In this document: in pieces, positions 11,218-20,771 of the stretch
How the letters are laid out: every line of letters starts with the position of its first letter
How positions within the stretch are numbered: the stretch's first letter is position 1
Assembly (NCBI RefSeq): GCF_900626075.1
Contig: NZ_UYZY01000002.1
Location: forward strand, 1,116,001 to 1,180,000
Reading direction: 5' to 3'
DNA from: Clostridium transplantifaecale
GTDB lineage: Bacteria; Bacillota; Clostridia; Lachnospirales; Lachnospiraceae
Length of the DNA: 64,000 nt
Notes under the pieces: model-generated
The model's input: only the letters and a program-made list of their open reading frames with translations
Told to the model about the DNA's origin: nothing
Databases searched by the model: none
Made by a program: the position numbers and the translations under genes

Positions 11218-11946
11218 ATGATTCTTAAGGATATCTGGCTGGACGTGAAAGCCGTGAAGGAGAGGGATCCGGCGGCGAGGAATGCACTTGAAGTGCTGCT
11301 TTTATATCAGGGTGTCCATGCGCTGATTTGGCATAGGGTTGCCCACTGGTTTTACAGGCGCCACATGTTTTTTATTGCCAGGCTGATTTCTCAGCTTGCA
11401 AGATTTTTTACACTGATTGAGATACACCCGGGTGCTCAGCTGGGACACGGGATCCTGATCGACCATGGCTGCGGCGTAGTGATCGGTGAAACAACGGTGG
11501 TCGGTGATAACTGTACGATTTATCAGGGCGTAACGTTGGGAGGCGTAGGTACCCAGAAGGGAAAGAGACATCCAACGCTTGGAAATAATGTGACGGTTGG
11601 AGCGGGAGCCAAAATTCTTGGCTCATTTGAAGTCGGAGATAACTGTTCAATTGCGGCTAATGCCGTGCTTCTGCGCCAGCTGGATGAGAATATCACCGCC
11701 GTAGGAATCCCTGCCCGCCCTGTTAAGAAGGACGGAGTGCCGATCCAGAAGAAACAGAAAACCATTATCAGTGAGCACAACCGGATGATGATGGAACAGA
11801 TGGAAAAACTTCAGAAAGAAGTTGAAGTCCTCAGAACGGCGCTGGAGGAGGCAACCGGAAAGCCGGTTCCCGCTGCAGCCCTGGAAGAGGTAAAAACGCC
11901 GCCGGCTGAGGCTGAAGAAGCGTCAGGAAGCGACGTGACGGAATAG
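11218..11946 (+). CDS. cysE: serine O-acetyltransferase
   Basis: Transfers acetyl from acetyl-CoA to L-serine, giving O-acetylserine for cysteine synthesis in the cytosol. The 242-residue protein has an N-terminal helical domain and the left-handed beta-helix of hexapeptide repeats. It includes HPGAQLGHGILIDHG, VVIGETTVVGDNC and TLGGVGTQKGKRHP, which carry the catalytic His and CoA site. The ~50 residues after the helix form a coiled-coil, Glu/Ala/Pro-rich tail not found in minimal CysE. GGTAGGAG precedes the start. A tRNA-thiolation gene follows after 16 bp, so sulfur metabolism may be the common theme. Confidence 0.92.
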   Translation: MILKDIWLDVKAVKERDPAARNALEVLLLYQGVHALIWHRVAHWFYRRHMFFIARLISQLARFFTLIEIHPGAQLGHGILIDHGCGVVIGETTVVGDNCTIYQGVTLGGVGTQKGKRHPTLGNNVTVGAGAKILGSFEVGDNCSIAANAVLLRQLDENITAVGIPARPVKKDGVPIQKKQKTIISEHNRMMMEQMEKLQKEVEVLRTALEEATGKPVPAAALEEVKTPPAEAEEASGSDVTE

Positions 11947-11962
11947 AGGAAGAATAACATTT

Positions 11963-12892
11963 ATGCAGAATGAAGAAAGTACACAATATGCAGAAAAAGC
12001 TATAGATTTGGCGGCGGAACGAAAGAAAGAGAAAACTCCGGACCGCTGCCGTGAGATAGAAAAGAGCATTATCAAGCAGTTTAGAAAAGAAATCTGGCGC
12101 CCTTTTGTCAGGGCGCTTAATGAATACGATATGATTAAAGAGGGTGATAACATCGCCGTCTGTATCTCCGGGGGAAAGGATTCCATGCTCCTGGCGAAGT
12201 GTATGCAGGAAATTTTAAGGCATGGGAAGATGAAGTTCGGCCTCCATTTCCTGGTCATGGATCCGGGATATAACCCGGCTAACCGCAGGATGATTGAGGA
12301 AAATGCGGGGATTATGGATATTCCGGTTACTATATTTGAGTCGGATATTTTTGATGTGGTGGTGGATGTGGATCAGTCGCCCTGTTATCTCTGTGCCAGA
12401 ATGAGAAGAGGATTTTTATATGCTAATGCCAGGAAGCTGGGTTGCAATAAGATTGCGCTTGGCCATCATTTTGACGATGTGATAGAGACGATTTTGATGA
12501 GTATGCTTTACGGCGCCCAGGTGAACACGATGATGCCGAAGCTCCACAGTACAAATTTTGAGGGGATGGAGCTTATCAGGCCTCTCTATCTGGTGAAAGA
12601 GGCGGATATACTGGCCTGGAAGGACTATAACAGCCTTCGCTTTCTCCAGTGTGCCTGCCGTTTCACGGAAGCGGCGGAGGCGGTGGCCGGCCGGGATGAA
12701 AACCATCTGTCCAAGAGACAGGAAATGAAAGAGCTGATCAACCGATTCCGTCAGATTAATCCGCATATTGAGACAAATATTTTCAAAAGCGTAGAAAATG
12801 TTAATCTGGATGCCTGCATTGGCTATGTGAAAAATGGGGAGAGGCATCATTTCCTGGAAGAGTATCATCACTCAATTGATACTGATATATAA
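11963..12892 (+). CDS. TtcA-family tRNA 2-thiolation enzyme (PP-loop ATPase)
   Basis: Activates a tRNA base by adenylation and inserts sulfur. The 309-residue protein has the PP-loop SGGKDS (~69-74), CYLC and a later C in LQCACRF, as in Fe-S-dependent TtcA enzymes that make 2-thiocytidine 32. GHHFDDVIETILMSML is the conserved helix after the loop. In Gram-positives the exact tRNA target of such homologues is less certain, so no symbol is given. Cotranscribed with cysE, which supplies the cysteine used as sulfur source. Downstream is an intrinsic terminator. Confidence 0.82.
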   Translation: MQNEESTQYAEKAIDLAAERKKEKTPDRCREIEKSIIKQFRKEIWRPFVRALNEYDMIKEGDNIAVCISGGKDSMLLAKCMQEILRHGKMKFGLHFLVMDPGYNPANRRMIEENAGIMDIPVTIFESDIFDVVVDVDQSPCYLCARMRRGFLYANARKLGCNKIALGHHFDDVIETILMSMLYGAQVNTMMPKLHSTNFEGMELIRPLYLVKEADILAWKDYNSLRFLQCACRFTEAAEAVAGRDENHLSKRQEMKELINRFRQINPHIETNIFKSVENVNLDACIGYVKNGERHHFLEEYHHSIDTDI

Positions 12893-12950
12893 AGTCCGGA
12901 CAAATTTCAGGAAGAAAGATCAACTCAATAATCAGTTATGGAATTTTTAA

Positions 12951-12993
12951 ACGGGACCAACCCTGATATTTATGGGGGAGGGCCCGTTTTTTT
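12951..12993 (+). terminator. intrinsic terminator after the cysE operon
   Basis: ACGGG...CCCT / AGGGCCCGT stem followed by a seven-T run. Confidence 0.75.
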
Positions 12994-13092
12994 GTTAAAT
13001 TACTATTTTGACATTGTCTACGGCATTGTTAATAGTTATTTATGAGTTATTCTGAGGTTTTTTAGAGTTTTTTAAAAATAAAATTAAACATA

Positions 13093-13121
13093 TTGACAAT
13101 TAACTGATGCGGTGCTAATAT
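13093..13121 (+). promoter_or_regulatory. predicted strong sigma-A promoter of amidohydrolase operon
   Basis: TTGACA (13093-13098), an exact 17-bp spacer and TAATAT (13116-13121). The rest of the 12894-13250 gap is AT-rich and otherwise empty apart from the terminator. Confidence 0.7.
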
Positions 13122-13250
13122 CAATTTAATGAGTGCTCAATAAATAGAAAAAATATAATACAAAAGCGAGGAATGGCAGCCGTAAGGAGTATCCGTCAGG
13201 GACTTCACTGCGGATTGCAAAATGCAGTTTATGAAAGGGGGAGCTTTGAA

Positions 13251-14912
13251 ATGAATCATTTACAAATGAATTCAGCAGCCGACACCATCTACTATGGCGG
13301 GGTTATCCGAACCATGACGGGACCGGATCACACGATTGAAGCGGTGGCAGTAAAGGATGGTAATATTTTATCCTGCGGCAGCAGAGAAAGTGTTATGCAG
13401 TTTTCGGGGGAAAAGACAAGAATAGTCTGTTTGAACGGATATACGATGATTCCGGGATTTTACGATGCCCACAGCCATTTCCAGGAGGCAGGAGTGGGAT
13501 TGCTCAATTATGTATATTTGCGCTGTCCGCCGTTTGGAACGTTCAGTACCGTGGAAGAGTGCATTATCAAACTGCAGGAGGAGATAAAGACACTGCCCGC
13601 GGGTAAGACTTTGATTGGAGCAGGGTTTGACAACTGCGGTATTGCTGAGAAGCGTCATTTAAACCGTCATGATCTGGACAGGGTATCTGCTGAGAGGCCG
13701 GTTATTGTAGACAATTACACATCCCATTCCATTTACTTAAACAGTAAAGCGCTGTCTATGCTGGGAATTACAAGGGACACACCGGATCCTGACGGAGGCG
13801 TAATCTACAGGGACGAGGATGGGGAGCCGAACGGGATACTGGGAGAGATGGCTGTTATGCAGGTCTGGAACAGTGAATATTTCGGATTTCTGGGAACGGA
13901 AGAGGATAAATTGCTGGGGATTAAGGCAGCTACAGAGCTCTATGCGTCCAGGGGCATTACTACCGCTAACCAGGGGCAGGGAAGCTCAGGCGCTAAGGAA
14001 CTTTTGGAGGAGGCTCTCAAAAGCGGTTATTTGGGGATACGCTGTATTTGGTGGTCTTCCCCGGAAGAAGCAATTTATTATGCAGAAAATAACATAAAGA
14101 GTTCAAGTAATATGATTACCTTACACGGGGCAAAAGCATTTCAGGATGGTTCGATTCAATGCGGAACGGCTTATCTCACAAAGCCGTATTATAATCTTCC
14201 TGACATGGAACCGGAATACCGGGGTATGCCGATCCATAGCAGGGAGGAACTGCTGGCCATCGTCCGCCCCGTACATAATGCCGGAGTCCAGATGTATATC
14301 CACTGTAACGGTGATGCGGCAATCGATGATGTCCTGTATGTATATGAACAGTGCCAGAAAGAAAATCCAAAACCGGATATCCGCCACACGGCCGTTCATG
14401 CACAGACTGCCAGAGAGGATCAGCTTCTGAAAATGAAAGAGGTGGGAATTGTCCCTTCATTCTTTGTGCCCTGTGTCTATATCTGCGGAGATGTCCACCG
14501 AGAGATTTTCCTTGGGCCGGAGCGGTGCCTGCACTATAATCCCATCAGGACGGCATTTGATATGGGGATGAAACCTACCATGCACACAGATTGTCCTGTT
14601 CTGCCTCCGGATCCGCTCACTTCAATATGGGCGTCCGTAACCAGAAAAACTTACAGCGGGGAAATACTGGGACCGGATGAGGCGCTGACCGTTTATCAGG
14701 CTCTGTGTGCCAATACGATAAACGGAGCCTGGCAGAACCACGAAGAATGTGAAAAAGGTACTATTGAGCCCGGGAAACTGGCCGATTTTGTGATTCTTGA
14801 CAGGGATCCCATGGCCATTGAACCGGATGATATTAAAAAGATAAAGATTATGGAAACGATAGTTGGGGATAAAACTGTATACGCAAATAATAGTTCTGGG
14901 AAGAAAGCGTAG
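13251..14912 (+). CDS. YtcJ-like metal-dependent amidohydrolase
   Basis: A 553-residue member of the amidohydrolase 3 / YtcJ group of the urease-like TIM-barrel superfamily, which hydrolyses amide bonds of unknown substrates. It has the metal motif DAHSHF near residue 78, HCNGDAAIDD and HTDCPV in the barrel, and a beta-sandwich formed from both ends (final GKLADFVILDRDP). The start at 13251 is chosen because AAAGGGGGAG lies 9 bp upstream; an in-frame codon at 13173 has no such site. First gene of an operon with a YfcC-type transporter and an EamA exporter, implying uptake and cleavage of one compound class. Confidence 0.85.
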   Translation: MNHLQMNSAADTIYYGGVIRTMTGPDHTIEAVAVKDGNILSCGSRESVMQFSGEKTRIVCLNGYTMIPGFYDAHSHFQEAGVGLLNYVYLRCPPFGTFSTVEECIIKLQEEIKTLPAGKTLIGAGFDNCGIAEKRHLNRHDLDRVSAERPVIVDNYTSHSIYLNSKALSMLGITRDTPDPDGGVIYRDEDGEPNGILGEMAVMQVWNSEYFGFLGTEEDKLLGIKAATELYASRGITTANQGQGSSGAKELLEEALKSGYLGIRCIWWSSPEEAIYYAENNIKSSSNMITLHGAKAFQDGSIQCGTAYLTKPYYNLPDMEPEYRGMPIHSREELLAIVRPVHNAGVQMYIHCNGDAAIDDVLYVYEQCQKENPKPDIRHTAVHAQTAREDQLLKMKEVGIVPSFFVPCVYICGDVHREIFLGPERCLHYNPIRTAFDMGMKPTMHTDCPVLPPDPLTSIWASVTRKTYSGEILGPDEALTVYQALCANTINGAWQNHEECEKGTIEPGKLADFVILDRDPMAIEPDDIKKIKIMETIVGDKTVYANNSSGKKA

Positions 14913-14927
14913 GAATGGAGGAGAGAT

Positions 14928-16346
14928 ATGAAAGCGGCTGCTGTAAAACAAAAACGGAGGTTTGAACTTCCACATCCATATTTGATTCTGATGACGGTAA
15001 TGCTTTTGGTGGTTGTCCTCTCCTGGATTATTCCCAGCGGTGAGTATACCAGGGTTGCTAACGAGGCGACCGGTTACAGCGAAGTGGTCTCAGGGAGTTT
15101 TCATTTTGTAGAACAGGATAATCCGATCACTTTTCTGGGATTTTTCACTTCCATCAACGCCGGCATTACGGCAGCCATGGCCGTCGGTTCCCTGATTCTG
15201 ATCATGACGGGCGCTATTGCCATTTTAGACAGCACGGAGGCCATGACTACAGGCGTAAAGGTTCTGATTCAGCATGCTAAGGGAAAAGAGTTTCTGATGA
15301 TAATAATTTTTCTCTTTTTCTTTACACTGTTAGGCGCGGCGGGAATGGCGGAAAACCTTATACCGTTCATCCCTATAATGATAACGCTTGTTATCGGACT
15401 GGGGTATGACCGTCTGGTGGGAATCTCCCTTGTTATCATGAGTATCGGACTGGGGTGGACAGGAGGAATTGTCAATGTCTACACCACCGGCCTGGCCCAG
15501 CAAATGATAGGCCTTCCTATTTTTTCCGGCATTGGCCTGCGTGTGATAGCACAGATAATCTTTTTCCTGGTGGCGGTTGGGTATCTCTACTTTTACTGCC
15601 GCAAAATTAAAGCGGATCCGACTAAAAGCGTGGTAGCGCAGGAGTATATTTCTTCCTGTAATGAGGAGGAAGAAATCCTGCATGAAACGGTAAGGCTGAC
15701 CGGAAGAATGAAGGCAGGACTGATTATTTTCTTCATTGCCCTGGTGGTTCAGACATATGGAGCAGTCAAACTGATGTGGAACTATAATCAGATGTCCGCT
15801 ATTTTCCTGATTGCTGCAATCGCAATTGCAATTGCAGGGGGAATCAATATGAACAAGGCGTGCCGTCTTTTTACAAAGGGAGCGGCCGATTTGCTTCAGG
15901 TAGTATTTCTTATGGGACTTGCCCAGGCGGTTACGAGCCTGATGAAACAGGCCAAGATGCTTGACACTCTGGTCTACTATATCTCACAGATGCTGACGGA
16001 TCAGGGGATGCTCGTTACCCTCCTGGCAGTATACCTGATTGTGATTTTTATGAATTTCTTTATTATTTCCGGTGAAGGAAAAGCGGTTGTGCTTGTCCCG
16101 ATTCTTTCCCCGCTGGGACAGGTGCTCCATATTAACCAGCAGGTTCTGGTTCTTGCATATCAGTACGGCGACGGATTCACCAACATGCTTTATCCGACCA
16201 GCGGTTCTCTTCATGCAATGCTGGCGGTAGGAAATGTGACTTACGGACAGTGGGTTAAATTTTCCTGGAAATTGTGGACGCTTCTGTCAGCGGTAGCGTT
16301 TGGCATTATTCTCGTTGCACAGTTAATTAACTATGGGCCATTCTAA
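14928..16346 (+). CDS. YfcC-family (DcuC-like) membrane transporter
   Basis: A 472-residue integral membrane protein with about 12 hydrophobic segments. It belongs to the C4-dicarboxylate/amino-acid carrier family that includes YfcC and arginine/ornithine-type exchangers. Family signatures include LSWIIPSGEYTR at residue ~27, AGMAENLIPFIPI, and the late SGEGKAVVLVPILSPLG and YQYGDGFTNMLYPTSG segments. The substrate is unknown. It sits 15 bp after the amidohydrolase with GGAGGAGAG as ribosome site, so it probably brings in that enzyme's substrate or exchanges its product. Confidence 0.85.
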   Translation: MKAAAVKQKRRFELPHPYLILMTVMLLVVVLSWIIPSGEYTRVANEATGYSEVVSGSFHFVEQDNPITFLGFFTSINAGITAAMAVGSLILIMTGAIAILDSTEAMTTGVKVLIQHAKGKEFLMIIIFLFFFTLLGAAGMAENLIPFIPIMITLVIGLGYDRLVGISLVIMSIGLGWTGGIVNVYTTGLAQQMIGLPIFSGIGLRVIAQIIFFLVAVGYLYFYCRKIKADPTKSVVAQEYISSCNEEEEILHETVRLTGRMKAGLIIFFIALVVQTYGAVKLMWNYNQMSAIFLIAAIAIAIAGGINMNKACRLFTKGAADLLQVVFLMGLAQAVTSLMKQAKMLDTLVYYISQMLTDQGMLVTLLAVYLIVIFMNFFIISGEGKAVVLVPILSPLGQVLHINQQVLVLAYQYGDGFTNMLYPTSGSLHAMLAVGNVTYGQWVKFSWKLWTLLSAVAFGIILVAQLINYGPF

Positions 16347-16379
16347 TAGCGTTGTTTATTCAACCAGAGGGCGGCAATT

Positions 16380-17297
16380 ATGTTAAAAGGAAAGTTATCC
16401 GGCTCATTACTTGTTTTTCTGGGCGCGGTATGCTGGAGCCTCAATGCCCCACTTGTGAAATTTGTGCAGCAGGACCTGGATCCCTTTCTGGTCTGCGGTC
16501 TGCGTTCACTGCTGGCCGGTATTGTCCTACTTCCGTTTTTAAGGCCGCGGAAGATGATTTGGAATCACTGGACCCTCATCTATATCGCTTCATTTGAAGC
16601 GCTGGTAACGGGAGTCATTCTGGCGCTGGATCAGACCTCATCCGCTATTGCCGTTGGAATGCAGTATACGGCTCCGGTCTGGCTCCTACTGCTGGCAGCG
16701 GTAAAAAAGGAACGGATCTATTGGAACAGTATTATACCGGTTATCCTGATACTGGCCGGAGTCCTGTTTTTTATGAGTACGGGATTTGGCAGCACCGGTC
16801 AGGGCAAAGGAAACCTGATCGCGCTCAGCGAGGGCCTGGCCTTTGCCCTGATGACGCTGAGCGCCAAACATGCATCGGGCGATTGCCCGCTTGGGCTTAC
16901 CTGCCTTGCGTGTCTGTTTTCGGGCGTGTTTACTTTTATTTTCCTTCCCCCGTCTTTTTCCGATTTGCAGGAACTTACGGCACAGAACTGGATGGTGATG
17001 CTGCTTCTTGGAACGGTTCAGATGGGAGCGGGATATGGCTTTTATAATTTTGGCCTTCAACTGGTGAATCCCAGAAAAGCTTCGGTCATCGCTCTTTGGG
17101 AAATGATCCTGGGGCCTTTGTGGGTTGCCCTCTTTTTAAAAGACTATCCCACTCTGCCCGTGCTGATTGGCTTTTTTATCATTTTAGCGGGGATGTTTCT
17201 GGAAAATGTTCTTTCCATGCCGAATGTATATGCTGCCTGCGGTACAGGCATAAAAATGGCGTTAAAATGCAGATTTCATACAAAGAGAGGTGAATGA
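16380..17297 (+). CDS. EamA/DMT-family transporter
   Basis: 305 residues with ten predicted transmembrane helices in two repeated EamA halves. The first contains LLVFLGAVCWSLNAPLVKF, the second LSEGLAFALMTLSAKHA. Members export amino acids, nucleosides or related metabolites. Third gene of the amidohydrolase operon, 33 bp after the YfcC gene, and could expel a product of hydrolysis. The short basic cytosolic tail (KMALKCRFHTKRGE) is unremarkable. Followed by a very strong terminator. Confidence 0.85.
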   Translation: MLKGKLSGSLLVFLGAVCWSLNAPLVKFVQQDLDPFLVCGLRSLLAGIVLLPFLRPRKMIWNHWTLIYIASFEALVTGVILALDQTSSAIAVGMQYTAPVWLLLLAAVKKERIYWNSIIPVILILAGVLFFMSTGFGSTGQGKGNLIALSEGLAFALMTLSAKHASGDCPLGLTCLACLFSGVFTFIFLPPSFSDLQELTAQNWMVMLLLGTVQMGAGYGFYNFGLQLVNPRKASVIALWEMILGPLWVALFLKDYPTLPVLIGFFIILAGMFLENVLSMPNVYAACGTGIKMALKCRFHTKRGE

Positions 17298-17348
17298 CAA
17301 AGAGAATCGATATGAACCGGACAACTATTTATGCGAATTATATGAAAT

Positions 17349-17390
17349 GACGGCGGCGTCAAGGTAAAGGAATGCCTTGACGCCGCCGTC
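17349..17390. terminator. bidirectional GC-rich terminator hairpin
   Basis: Perfect 16-bp arms GACGGCGGCGTCAAGG (17349-17364) and CCTTGACGCCGCCGTC (17375-17390) with a 10-nt loop, between convergent genes. Confidence 0.8.
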
Positions 17391-17461
17391 TGCTATTTCT
17401 GATTTTATTACGATATGCAAACTGCCGTGCCTCTAGGGACGAAGCTTTTTAATGTGGCCTT

Positions 17462-18808
17462 TCACCCCTTAATTTTAAGACGGTAATGCTTGATCGGACG
17501 TCCCTTGCCGCCAAGGCTTTCCTGTCCTATCATTTCAGCATAGCCATACTGCAGGAGGTTAGTCAGGATCTTGCTTGCGGTTCTGGGAGAAATGCCAAGA
17601 CTTTTCACTATTTGGGCGGCGGTTACCTCATCGGAACCCTCCAACCTTATCATGGAAGCCAGTTTTGAAATAGTTTCAACGGAAAGCCTGACGCTGCTGG
17701 CAACTTCCTTTAAATATTTACTGGATTCCGCGGGACGGGCGGCTATTTCTTCCGGGGACGCATCGAGGAGAAAGATATTTTCATTCTCATCCATCATAAA
17801 GCTGCCCTGGTCTTTTCCCAGAACTTTTTTACCATAGGCGGCTGCCTCCCATGCATTCATACGCGCCTGATTCAGCGTGGTGCCGATGCCATAGCTGATA
17901 ACGCCTTTAAAGTTCATCTCCTGCTTCAGCAGGGGGTGGACGCCGCAGGAAGTGCAGTTGTCCGTCATTTTTTTAATCAGCATAGAGGTGGTGTAAATCT
18001 CGTAGCCGTTATAGCCCTCTTTGAGAATCAGACTGTTCATATAACGTTTGTTAAGCGTCATCACCGCCTGCTTAAGCTGGAACAGGCAGCGTTCCCTCTC
18101 TTCATTGGCTATGTCCCAGGTATCCTTCTCTACAGGTAGGATTACGATGGCTCCTGAGATATTTTCTTTCATGCGTTTCATTTCTATCTTCTGTCTCAAT
18201 GCGGAAAAGGTGCGGTTCAGCTCTTTGATACTGGGATATACATAGTAAGAATCCACTCCATACAGTTCCCCCAGTTTCTGCACACTGTGAAATTGGGTGA
18301 GAATCAGATCCAGTTCATGGCATTCAAGCCTGCTTTTATATTTGTCCAGCAGTTCTTCTTCTCTTTGCTCCATCTCATCCCAGAGGCCCTCTTCAAGTCT
18401 CTCGCAAAACCGATCCGCCATAACAGCCAGTTTCTCCTCCGTCAGGGCTTCGCGGAGAGTATAACCTTCTTCCAAAAAATCGATGCCAATTCTGTTAACA
18501 TCCGTCTGTTCGTTTAACATCATTAATTTCAGCAGCATTTGATAGACATGCTCTACCTCAATGTCAAAACACGCAGTTGGAATATTTTCTCCGTCCGGAA
18601 TATAATGCTTCAGTGTAAGCCAAGGAACATATCCGCTCGTAATAAAACCGTCATACAGAGTTTTGGATTCAAGAAATATGGAGATCAGCTCGCTGAACTC
18701 GTTATATTCCCTGTAAGTGATGTCCACATCATCCCGGGAACTTCCCAGAATTTGTTCACAATATTGTTTGATACTCGGCTTTAGAAGCAGCATAATTCTG
18801 TAACCCAT
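17462..18808 (-). CDS. predicted transcriptional regulator, large sensor region plus C-terminal winged HTH
   Basis: 448 residues. The C-terminal ~65 (VTAAQIVKSLGISPRTASKILTNLLQYG...) are a winged helix-turn-helix. The region ~205-340 contains SYGIGTTLNQARMNAWEAAAYGKKV, similar to degenerate GGDEF/cyclase folds seen in some clostridial regulators. The N-terminal ~170 residues resemble a periplasmic-binding or PrpR-like sensor fold without a signal peptide. I cannot name the family with certainty. GGAGAAAA sits at proper spacing before the start. It is convergent with the amidohydrolase-YfcC-EamA operon and is the best candidate for its control, by position only. Confidence 0.65.
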   Translation of the reverse strand: MGYRIMLLLKPSIKQYCEQILGSSRDDVDITYREYNEFSELISIFLESKTLYDGFITSGYVPWLTLKHYIPDGENIPTACFDIEVEHVYQMLLKLMMLNEQTDVNRIGIDFLEEGYTLREALTEEKLAVMADRFCERLEEGLWDEMEQREEELLDKYKSRLECHELDLILTQFHSVQKLGELYGVDSYYVYPSIKELNRTFSALRQKIEMKRMKENISGAIVILPVEKDTWDIANEERERCLFQLKQAVMTLNKRYMNSLILKEGYNGYEIYTTSMLIKKMTDNCTSCGVHPLLKQEMNFKGVISYGIGTTLNQARMNAWEAAAYGKKVLGKDQGSFMMDENENIFLLDASPEEIAARPAESSKYLKEVASSVRLSVETISKLASMIRLEGSDEVTAAQIVKSLGISPRTASKILTNLLQYGYAEMIGQESLGGKGRPIKHYRLKIKG

Positions 18809-18997
18809 CTTTTATTTTCTCCATTTTTCAAATGATTCCGGACTATACCAGTCCATTATATGATAATTCATCCCAGAATTCAAGGTACCACTCCGCCGGT
18901 TTTTGAATATCCCTCTTTCCTGTTTGGAATAATGTCACGTCTGTCCGCATAAACTTTCATAAAGTTGTAGATATGGAAAGGGCAGGTGCGATCATTA

Positions 18998-20554
18998 ATG
19001 ATGGAGCTGATTAAGAAAAATATACATATGAACAGACAGAAAGGAAGCGCGGTATCCCAGATCACTCTGGACGACGATTTTATCGTTCCGGACACCATGG
19101 ACGACGTATCCCAGGTCCTTCTGGACAATGGAGAGGTCCAGATTGAATCATCGAGAACCCAGGGCGATAAGGTTCTGATTAAGGGAAAACTGGCTTTCCG
19201 TGTGCTGTACAGAAAAGCAGAAGGAGGGCTTCAGGCGCTGGGAGGAGAGGTGCCGTTCGATGAGACGATCAATGTGCCGGACCTGGATGAGCATGACTAT
19301 ACCCAGGTATCCTGGACGCTTGAGGATCTGAACACCAGCATGATCAATTCCAGAAAGCTGAGCATCAAGGCAGTCGTGACTCTGGAAGTGCGGGTGGAGA
19401 ATCTGTACGACGCGGAGGCAGCCGTGGACATTGAGACGGATGATGAAGAGGTAGAGGTATTAAAGAGAAGTATCGACGTGGCGGCAATCGCGGTCAGGAG
19501 AAAGGATACATACCGGATCAAGGAGGATATTCAGGTTTCTGGAAATAAGCCGAACATCGAGAGCATCCTGTGGAATGAGATGCGGCTAAGAGGCGTCACC
19601 TGCCGCCCCATGGACGGAAATATCCATCTGGAAGGGGAGCTGATGGTATTTATCATTTATGCCGGGGAAGGGGAGCATACGCCTGTTCAGTGGCTGGAGG
19701 AGAGCATTCCGTTCTCGGGTGATGTGGAGCTTGCGGAGGCGGAGGAGGATATGGTTCCGGCCATCGGCGTGAGAATCCTGCACCGGGGAATCGAGATGAA
19801 GCCCGACTACGACGGGGAAATGCGTGATTTTGAGCTGGATGCGGTCCTGGAACTGGATATGAAACTCTACATGGAAGAAAATGTGGAGCTTTTAAGTGAT
19901 CTCTACTCCACCAACCGGGAGCTGATGCTGGATGGCGGGGAAGCCTGTTTCGACCGGCTGCTGACAAGGAACATCTGCAAATGCAAGGTGGCAGAGCAGC
20001 TTAAAATAAGCAAACCGGACCGGATTCTTCAAATCTGCCACAGCAGCGGCAGCGTGAAGCTGGATGAGGCGGAGCCGAGGGAGGACGGACTTCATATAGA
20101 AGGTGTTCTGGAAGTGAGTCTTCTGTACCTGACCGACGACGATACGGAGCCGGTGGGAGCAACGACGGAGATTGTACCGTTCCACTGCGTGGCGGAGGCC
20201 GACGGCATTAACGCGGACAGCATCTGGCAGATGAACCTTGGACTTGAACAGCTCACTGCCGTGATGCTGGGAGGGGATTCTGTGGAAGTGAAGGCGGTGA
20301 TTGCCGCCGATCTGCTGGTGCTGCAGCCGGTGTGCGAGCCTGTGGTCACGGGCGTGAAAGTGGAGCCACTGGATATGAAGAAGCTCCAGCAGATGCCGGG
20401 TATTGTGGGCTACATTGTGCAGCAGGGGGATTCACTGTGGAAAATCGCAAAGAAATTCCATACGACTGTGGAAAACATCAAGGAAACGAACGGTTTGACG
20501 GAAGATGAGATCCGGCCAGGGGAAAAGCTGGTGCTTATAAAAGAAGTTCAGTAG
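18998..20554 (+). CDS. SPOCS (DUF3794) and LysM domain spore-envelope protein
   Basis: 518 residues with repeated beta-rich DUF3794/SPOCS domains, e.g. VPDTMDDVSQVLLDNGEV and later GDVELAEAEEDMVPAIGV. A C-terminal LysM follows (YIVQQGDSLWKIAKKFH to RPGEKLVLI, ~470-515) that binds peptidoglycan. Clostridial proteins of this type sit in the spore coat or cortex, comparable in role to SpoVID/SafA. The start is at 18998 or the next ATG at 19001, with GGAAAGGGCAGG upstream; a GTG at 18986 overlaps that ribosome site and is rejected. Monocistronic, ending at a double hairpin terminator. Expression in the sporulating mother cell is an inference. Confidence 0.82.
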   Translation: MMELIKKNIHMNRQKGSAVSQITLDDDFIVPDTMDDVSQVLLDNGEVQIESSRTQGDKVLIKGKLAFRVLYRKAEGGLQALGGEVPFDETINVPDLDEHDYTQVSWTLEDLNTSMINSRKLSIKAVVTLEVRVENLYDAEAAVDIETDDEEVEVLKRSIDVAAIAVRRKDTYRIKEDIQVSGNKPNIESILWNEMRLRGVTCRPMDGNIHLEGELMVFIIYAGEGEHTPVQWLEESIPFSGDVELAEAEEDMVPAIGVRILHRGIEMKPDYDGEMRDFELDAVLELDMKLYMEENVELLSDLYSTNRELMLDGGEACFDRLLTRNICKCKVAEQLKISKPDRILQICHSSGSVKLDEAEPREDGLHIEGVLEVSLLYLTDDDTEPVGATTEIVPFHCVAEADGINADSIWQMNLGLEQLTAVMLGGDSVEVKAVIAADLLVLQPVCEPVVTGVKVEPLDMKKLQQMPGIVGYIVQQGDSLWKIAKKFHTTVENIKETNGLTEDEIRPGEKLVLIKEVQ

Positions 20555-20561
20555 CAGGACT

Positions 20562-20618
20562 CCCGGTAAAAACCGGGCGGGCGGCAGGGACCGGGATGGT
20601 TCCGCCGCCTTTTTCTGC
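20562..20618 (+). terminator. tandem hairpins, intrinsic terminator
   Basis: CCCGGT/ACCGGG hairpin (20562-20577), then GGCGGC...GGGACC / GGTTCC...GCCGCC and a T-run. Confidence 0.8.
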
Positions 20619-20771
20619 TCAAAGCACATTGCGAACCTGCCCGGCTTAGAGTATACTAAAGCATAACTGTTTATATGTTTGGGAGGCTGTACGGCAGCGG
20701 GAAGAACGCTGCTGTCCATACCGCACTGAGCTGTGGACAATAACGGAAAAACGGCCGAAAGGAGGCAGAAC

